Below, one piece after another: positions 26,401 to 35,400 of a stretch of DNA of 36,020 nt (position 1 is its first letter; every line of letters begins with the position of its first letter). Both the position numbers and the translations under genes were made by a program. The stretch is taken from NCBI GenBank assembly GCA_943330455.2, contig CALQHT020000027.1, positions 1-36,020 on the forward strand, in the 5' to 3' direction. Under the pieces are notes generated by a model, which saw nothing but the letters and a program-made list of their open reading frames with translations, ran no database searches and was not told the origin of the DNA. Source of the DNA: Nitrosovibrio sp. Nv4 (GTDB taxonomy: Bacteria > Pseudomonadota > Alphaproteobacteria > Acetobacterales > Acetobacteraceae).

Positions 26401-29400
26401 AAGTCATTGACCGAGGCGGCTTCCACTTGCGCCTTGGTCAGGCTGATCACGCCCGCGTCGCTGACATTGAGGGAGGCGACGGCACCCAGGATGGCCAGGA
26501 TGTCGGAGCCACCCGAGATCAGGTCGGCCTGGATATGCGCCGCCGTGTCGCTGAGGGTGAAGCTGTCGGGTACGACACCCAACGCGAGCAAACTATCGAT
26601 CTGCGCCACGGTCACTTCGGTGACCGCCAACGAGCCACCGGAGAGCTTCGACAGCGCCGATCCGGCGCCGTCATCGACTCCGGCAAACAACAGTTGGGCC
26701 GCGGTCAGGGTGATGGTGCCGGCGTTGCTGTTGGTGATGCCACTGATCTGGTCGAGGTTGCCAAGGATGTGCGAACCGGCCCCCAGAGCCAGATCGGCCT
26801 GGATATGCGCCGCCGTGTCGTTCAGCGTGATCGACGCGGGGGCGACCGGCAGGTCCAGCAGGGTTTCGATGCTGGCAACCAGGGCATTGGTGACCACCAA
26901 AGTGCCGCCGGAGACCTTGGACAGGATGGACCCGGCGCCGTCGTTGACATGGGTGGCGGTGACCTGCGCCTCGGTCAGGCTGATGGCGCCGGCGTTGCTG
27001 TTGGTGATGGAGACGATGATGGTCCGGTTGGCCATCAGGTCGGACGAACCGCCAGCGATGATGTCGGCCCGAATATTGGCCGCCGTGTCGCTGACGGTGA
27101 TGCTGTCGGGCGCCACGTCCAGGGCCAGGGCCGCGTCGATCTGCGCCACGGTCAGGCCGGTGACCCGCAAGGTGCCGCCGCTCAGCAGGTCGAACACCGA
27201 CCCGGTGCCGTCATTGACCCCGGCCAGTTCGACCTGGGCCTTGGTCAGGGAAATCAGACCGCTGTCGCTGGCGGCGATCGCGGTGATGTCGCCCAGATTG
27301 GCCAGGATGTCCGACGAGCCGGAGATCAGGTCGGCCTGGATATGCGCCGCCGTGTCGCTGATGCTGAAGCTGGCGGGCGGAACGCCCATAGCAAGCAGCT
27401 CATCGATCTGCGCCACCGTTGCGCCGGTCACGACAAGACTGCCGCCGGTGAGTTTAGAGAAGATCGACCCGGCCCCACTGTTGACGAAGGCGCGCAGGGC
27501 ATGGTCCGCGTCCAGCGTGATGACCCCGCTGTCGCTGTTGGTGATGGTGCTCAGCAGGTCGAGATCGCCCAGCAGCTTGGAGGCGGTGATGGAGAGGTCG
27601 GCTTGGATATGCGCCGCCGTGTCGCTGACCGCGATGGATGTCGGCGTGACATCCAGCTCCGCGAGCGTCGTGACCTGAGCGACGGTCGCGCCGGTCACCA
27701 CCAGGGTGCCGCCGGTCACTTTCGACATGGCCGACCCGGCGCCGTCGTTCACGCCGGCGAACAGCATCTGGGCCGCCGTCAGGGTGATGGCTCCGGCATT
27801 GCTGTTGGCGATGTCGCTGACGAGCCCCAGATCGCCCAGGATGTGCGAACCGGCCCCCAACGCAAGGTCGGTGGAGATATGTGCCGCGGTGTCGCTGACC
27901 GCGATGGAGGCGGGGGCGACCGGCAGATCGGCCAAGGTGCCGACGCTCGCCGCCAGGGCGTTGGTGACCATCAAGGTCCCACCGGAGACCTTGGACAGGA
28001 TGGAGCCGGCGCCATCGTTGACATGCGTGGCGGTGACCTGGGTCTCGGTCAGGGTGATGGCGCCGGCATTGCTGTTGGTGATGGAGACGATGATCGTCCG
28101 GTTGCCCAACAGGTCGGACGAGCCGCCCAGGACGATGTCGGCCGCGATATGCGCCGCGGTGTCGCTGACGGTCAGGCTGTCGGGCACCACGTCCAATGCC
28201 ATGGCGGCATCGATCTCGGCCACCGCCAGGCCCGTGACGCGCAAGGTGCCGCCGGTCATCAGGTCTATTGCCGACCCGGCGCCGTCATCGACACCGGCCA
28301 GCTCGATCTGCGCCTTGGTCAGGGAAATCAGACCGCTGTCGCTGACAGTGATCGCGGTGATGCCGACCAGATTGGCCAGAATGTCGGACGAACCGGAGAT
28401 CAGGTCGGCCTGGATATGCGCCGCGGTGTCGCTGATGGTGAAGCTGGCGGGCGGCACGCCCAGTGCGACGATCGCGTCGATCTGCGCAACCGTTGCACCG
28501 GTGACGATCAGGGTGCCGCCGGTCACTTTCGACAGCGCCGAACCGGCCCCGTCGTTGACTCCGGCGAACAGCACCTGCGCCGCCGTCAGGGTGATGGCCC
28601 CGGCATTGCTGTTGGCGATGCTGGTGATGTCGTCCAGATGGTCGAGGATGTCGGACGACGCCCCCAGGGCCAGGTCGGTCGCAAGATGCGCCGCCGTGTC
28701 GCTGACCGTGATGGAGGCAGGCGCCACACCCAGGCCAAACACCGTATCGACGTCCGCAACAACAACGCCAGTAACAACCAGACTGCCGCCGGACAGTTTC
28801 GACAGCACCGAACCGCTGCCGTCATTCACATGCGCCGTCTGCACGCGGGCCGAGGTCAGAGTGATGGTGCCGGCATCCGACGCGACAATGGTCGAGATCA
28901 GCGCCCGGTTGGCCAACAGGTCGGACCCGCCCGAGGCCAGATCCGCCTGGATATGGGCCGCGGTGTCGCTGATCGCGATTGCATCCGGGACCACGCCCAG
29001 ACCCACCAGGGTGTCGATGTCGGCAACCGTTGCGCCAGTGACCAGGATATCGCCGAGGTGAAGCTTCGACAGCGCCGAACCGGCCCCGTCGTCCACGCCG
29101 CTCGCGGTAATCTGCGCGACCGTCAGGGAGATCGTCTCATCGTCGGCCACCTGGACCACGTCGAGGATGTCGAGATGCGCCAGTATCCGTGAGTTGTTGG
29201 CAACGAGGTCCGCCTGGATGCTGGACGCAAAGTCGTTGATGACCAGATTGACCGGGCTGTCGATGGCCTCCATGACCGCTTCGTTCCCAGCAAACTGGGA
29301 GAGCGCGAGCTCGATCGTCGGGGTCCCGCTGTCCGACAGCGTGATGCCCGTCAGGGTGCCGCCTCCGTTGATGAAGCTCGACAGCCCGGACATCTGGGCC

Positions 29401-32400
29401 CGCACATGGTCGGCGGTATCCAGGATCGAGACATCGGCCGTCGCGGTGGTCAGATTGGCCGCGTGCGTCAACACCGACGCCACCGTTTCATCGTCGACGG
29501 TGACCGCGCTGATGCGGTCCGCGCCCAGCATGGTGCCGATCCGGGTGATCGCGGTGGACACATGCGCGGCGGTATCGACGATGGCGAACCGGACGCCATT
29601 GCCGAAATGGGTCCGCACCTCCGACAGGCCGCTGACGAGGCCCGCGGTGATGGTCAGGCTATCGGTCACGGTTATGGTGCCGATCACCGACCCCAGGATG
29701 GCAATGGCGGCTCCATGCGCCGCCACGGCGGCAACGGTGTCGGAGACATTCAGCAATGTCTCGGCTTCCAGGGAGGGTCCCACCGGGACAAGCAGGTCGG
29801 CAATCAGAGCCGACACCGTGGTGGTGCCGGTCAGGGTCACGATCAACTGGGCGTCCAGATCCTGCATCCCCGGATTGGTCACCGTTGCAGCCGCGATATG
29901 CGCCGCGGTGTCGGTCACGTGGATCGAGCCGAGCGTGCCGGTCCAGTTGTCGAGATGGTCGAAATTGGCCATGACGGTGGCTGCATCCCCCACGACCGTC
30001 ACCGGAGTTCCGGCCAGAACGGAGCGCAACGGGAACAGCAGAGCCGCCGCCGCCGGAGTCTGGTTCTCGGGATTCGTCAGCGTGATCGACGTGATCTGAC
30101 TCTCATCGAGGATGTCTTGCAGGTTCGCGGCAACCGCCCCGACATGGGCCACCGTGTCGGTCACCTGCACCATGACGTTCAGCGCCAGGATGGCGGCGAC
30201 ATGGCTCGCGGCGCCGGCGGCATTATCCACCACCGTCAGCGTATGGGCGTTCAGGTTCAAATCGCCGCCCAGGGCCGCCAGCACCGCGGCCTCGGCACCG
30301 GTGATCGAGCCATCCGCGGTCAGCTTGTAGATCGGCTCGACCGAGCCCCAACCGAACACCGCCGCCTGCAACAGATGGGCCACGGTGTCCTCGATCGTGA
30401 CCGTCGCCGCCAGCACGCGGCCATCGGCGTTTGCCGAGTCCGACAGATGGGCAAACGTGTCCACGACCGTCAGGGTCAGCCCGGAATTGAACGACAGCAT
30501 GTCGGCATCGTCCAGCGACGCCAACGCCTGCGCCTGCGCGGCCGTGGCCGGCGGAGACAGGTTAACCCGCGCCCCGGTCGCGACCGCCAGGATATCCTCG
30601 GCGTGCGCGGCGATCTCCGCCACGCTATCGACCACGGCCACGCTCAGGTCGGACCGATCGAAATTCGGCAGCCCCGCCAGCACCCCCGCCGTCGCCGCAT
30701 CGATCGACGAATCCCCGCTCGGCGTTACCACATTCGCTTCGGTCACAAGGCCGCTCGACGCATGAGCAACGATGTTGCCAATCGAGTCGAACACCTCATA
30801 GGCGGTCGCCACATCGTGCCAGCCGAGGTTCGGCGATGCGTTCAGATGGGCAATTGAATCCCGCACCACGATCGTCGATCCCGGCGCCGAGAAGTTCGGC
30901 AGGTCGGCAAGCGCCGCGGCCTCGGCCGCGGTCACCACGACCGAGGAGCTGCCCGGCAGTTGCTGGCTGGTGGAAATCGCCACCGCATCGTTCGACAGCG
31001 CCAACAGGTTGGCCACGCTGTCGCGCACCGTCAGGGTGACGCCATCGGGCAGCGCGAAGTCAGGCAGCGCCGCCATGTCCTCCAAGGTCACGGCATCGAC
31101 GATCGCGTTTTCACTGAGCAACTGGGCCGAGACGAGCGCCAGTTCCTGATCGCTCAGGGCGGCAAGATGGGCCGCGGTATCGACGACCGTCAGCGTGTGT
31201 CCATTCAGGTCGAACAGGATGCCGAGGCCGGACAGGCTGTGCAAGGTGGCGGCACTGACCGACTGCGACGCGTGCAGGGCCAGCAGTGTGACGTCGATCT
31301 TCACGCCGGCGCTAAGGCCGAGCAGGGATTGGGCGGAGTCTTCGACGACGATGTCGTGGCCGCCGGTGGTGAATTTCTGGTTGGCGAACAGGGCCGTCGC
31401 GGTAGCCGCCGTCACCACCGTATCGCCCGCCAGCGTGATCGCGGTGGCCAGCGCTCGGCCTGGCGCATGCACCGAGTCGAGCAGCGCCGCCGGATTGTCG
31501 GCCAGAGTCAGCCGGTTGCCGTCCAGATCTGTGCTGCGCGCGGCCAAAATGTCGGCTTCCACGGCGGACAATGTGTCGTCGCCGATCATGCGATAGGCGG
31601 TCGGCGCGGCGATGTTGTCCGGTGTGAAGGCGGCAATGTCCGATCCGGTATCGGCCAGCACCAGGGCGTGCCCGTCCCGGCTGAAGGTCCTGCCATTCAG
31701 GCTGTATTGCGGCAGGGCGGCCAGCGCCACCAATTCGGCGGCGGTCGCCTGCACGTCGCTGGCCAGCACGATCCTGGTGGCATCCAGGATGGAGTCGTTG
31801 TGCGACAGGGTGATAGCGCCAAGCCGCAGCAGGTCGTCCAGGTTGTCACGAATGATCAGCGCCGCATTGCCGTTGACCTCGAAATTCGGCATGCCGATCA
31901 GAGAAGTGGCGTCGTGCAGGGACAGGTTCGCACTGATCGACAGATGCGCATGGTTGGCCATCGCGATCCCGTCGGCATAGCCGGCCGACATCAGGTTCGC
32001 GGCGGTATCGCTGACCGTGACGACGGTCTGGCCCTTGTCGAACGTGCCGATCGCATCCAGCCGTGTCGCCTGAAGCGCGGAAATCGTGACCGTGCTCGCG
32101 GACAGGGTGATCGCCGTCGCGACGGCAAGGCCCGCGGCATTGACCGGGTCCAGCAACGCCTGCGGGGTATCGCTGATGGTCAGATTATGACCGTCGCGAG
32201 AGAAGCGGCTGCCCAGGGCGGCCAGGTCCCCGGCCTGTTCGGCCGTGATCGTCGCGTTCGCCGTCAGCAGGACCTGGGAGGCGAGCATCTCGCCCTCCCA
32301 GTTGTCCGGCAGATCGGCATTGCCTGAGATGTGCAGCAGGTTGGCCGCGGTATCCAGCACGGTCAGGTGCGCGATGCCGGTGCTGAAGCGCGGCAGTTCG

Positions 32401-35400
32401 GCCAGCGCATCGGCCTCGGCCGCGGTCAGGGACGCATTGCCGCTGACCACAAGCATGGTGGCCATCGCGACATCGTCCGCCGTCAGGGTCAGCAGGTGGC
32501 TCGCGGTGTCGCTGATGACCAGCAGGCGCCCGTCGGTGCTGAAATTCGGCAGGGTTCGAAGAATGTCGAACTGTGCCACCGTCACCAGGCTGGAACCGCC
32601 CAGCTTGATCGACGAAGCCAGAGCGATCGTGTTGGAATCCAGGGTCGCCAGCCTGCCGCCGCCGTCGCTTATGGTCATCGTATGACCGCCGAGCGAGAAA
32701 TCCTGGATCTGTTGCAGGCCGACCGCCTGGGCAACGGTCACGGTGATATCGCCCAATGGCGCGACAGAAACCGCGGCGGTCAGCCCGTTGGCGTTGGCCG
32801 GTGCCAGCAGGTTGCCCACCGTATCGACAACCGCCATGCCCGGGCCATCGTCGAACCCGACCAGGCTGGACAGCTTCGCCGCCGTCGCGGCCGATACGAC
32901 CCATGGCTCATTGGCGGCCGCCAGATGGAAGCCGGTGATCTGCCCGGCGATACCCGACCAGCCGGACGGCGACTGCAACTGCGACGGCGCGTCCTCGACG
33001 ATCAGCGCGTGTCCGTTGTTGGCGAAGCGAAGCCCGAGTTCGCCCAGGGTACGGGCCTGCGCCATCGTGATGGTGGCGTCGGCCGACAGCCGCACCTGCG
33101 TACCGAGCATGACACCGGCCCAGAAGTCAGGGACCTGCGACTGGCCGGCCGTCTGCAACAGATGTTCGGCGGTGTCGGTCACCGTCAGGGTCCGGTCGCC
33201 TATGCCGAAATGCGGCAGGCTGGCCAGATCGGCGGCATCCTCGGCCGTGACCGTGGCGGGCCCGGACAGGCTCGTCTGGCCGAGCAGCGACAGATCGCCG
33301 CCCAGCAGGCTCAGGAGGTGTTCGGCCGTGTCGCTGACCGTAAAGCTGCCGGCTTCGGCGTCCAGATGCTGAACATCCCGCAGTTCGACGAACATCGCGA
33401 CCGAGATGGGCGCACCGTCCAGCACCTCCACCGATGTCGCCATCGCGGCAACGTCCGGATCCAATGCCGCGATCGTGGCGGCGGTGTCACGGATCGTCAG
33501 TGTGTGCGTGCCCGCGCTGAAGCCCGACAGACCATGCAGGAAGACCGCTGCATTGGCCGAGACCACGGCATCAGCAGTCAGCACGACCGCAATGGCGGCC
33601 GAAACCCCGGCAGTGTGGTGCGGGTCGAGGATTTCCTGCGCCGTATCCGAGACGCGCATCCCGGGGGTGCCAGCACTGAAATTGGGCAGCGCCACCAGCC
33701 GCATCGCATCGGCGGCAGACACGACCCAGGCATTGACGGTATTGCCCAAATGGATGGCGCTCATGGCCGTCACATCCTGGGCCGACAGCGACAACAGACG
33801 CTCCGGACTATCCACCAAGACCAGAGGATGGCCGTGCAGGTCGAATTCCGGCAGGGCGAGCAGCGCCTCCAGGCCGGTCACGTTGACGGTCGCTTCCGCG
33901 CTCAGCCGCACGTGCGACGCAGCGTGGATCATTGAAAGCCCAGACCCCGGGGCGGCGGCCTGGAACACCTCCGACAACGCCACGAGATGGGCGGCGGTGT
34001 CCTCAACAGTGATGACCCCGGAGAAACCGGCGAACGACAATGGCCGCTGGGTGCCAAGGGCGGCCAGGGCGGTGACGTCGGCCGCGGTCAGATGGAACTG
34101 GGACAGGTTCGAGGATGTCTGCGACGTCACCCACAATTGCGAGGCATGCGGGACAACAGTCTGGCTCAAGGTCAGCAGGTTGGCGGGCGTATCCCGGATC
34201 AGGATCGCTTGGGCGCCATCGGTGAAATGAGGCACGCCCACGACCAGGGCAGCGTCCTCGACCGACAGAACGGCCGTGACGCTCAGTCCGACCTGCGTGG
34301 CAAGAGCCAGTGCCTGCGCCGAGGCCGACGACACCAGTTCGGTCGGCGTGCCCAGCACCTGCAGCGAACGCCCATTCAGGCTGACGCTGTTGGTCGCCGC
34401 CAGCGCAATCGCACTGGCAACGTCCATGACCGCGTTGCCCGCCAGCGACAGAGTCACATGCCCGCGCAGCGGATTGTTGGAGGAACCCGAGAAGAACGAT
34501 GCAATCCCGGCCAGAGCCTGGGCAGAGTCGAGCACGACGATCGTATCGGTCAGGTTCGTGTTGGACAGATGCGACAGGTTCGCCAGCAACCGCAACTCGG
34601 CGGCATCGATGGTGAACTCGGCGGCATTGCCGATGGTCTTCGTCACCACCTGCACGGAGGTGGCCAGTTGCGCGGCGAACGGCGCCAGGGTCGTCAGATG
34701 CTCGGGCGTATCGCGCACCACCAGCGCATGACCGTTCAGCGACAGGGTCGGCATGGTGACCAGTTTCGCCATGTCCGCGACGGAAACGGTGGCGTCGGCG
34801 GACAGCCGGATCTGGATCCCGCTATGGAGCATGGGCGAGGTGTCGGAGGCGATCAGGTTGGCCGCGATGTCGCTGATGGTGATGTGACGCGCGGCGTTCG
34901 CCACCCCGTTCAGGGTCGCCAGCACCTGCGTTGCCGCAAGGCTGAGCGTGGCATCGTTCGACAGCAGAACTAGGCTGCCCCAGCCATTGACCGCGGCGGT
35001 CGCGCTGGAAGACTGCGCCAGGCTGGTCAGATGCGCGACCGTGTCGAAAATCACGACGGAGAAGCCGCCCACCTGGAACTTGCTACCCAGATTGGCGAGC
35101 GCCATGGCTTCGGTCGCGTTGATGATCGAGTCGTCGGACAGCCTGACGGTGGTCGCCATCGAAATGCCGCGCGCATTGGCCGGATCGGCGATCTCGGAGG
35201 CCAGGTCATCGATGACCAGGACGTTCGATCCCATATTGAAGTGATTGGGCCCGATCACTTCGCGCATGTTCGCCAGGGTCGCGGCGTCCGCGGCGGACAG
35301 TGGTGGCGCGTTCGTCACCACGATGTCGGTCGCGGCCATACCGCCCGCGCGGGCGGCGGCGATCAGGTTGAGCATCGTATCGCTAAGCGTCAGCACGACG

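Noticed and set aside
20334-29192. Several plus-strand open frames of 880-980 codons opposite the giant gene
   Set aside because: They are repetitive mirrors of the minus-strand repeats. Unit lengths of 267/270 are multiples of three, so a frame open in one unit tends to stay open in all. The minus frame is open over 15.8 kb and makes sense with the exporter genes.
23578-29229. CRISPR array or non-coding satellite
   Set aside because: The repeats are 267-270 bp, diverged, adjacent without spacers and keep one coding frame throughout.
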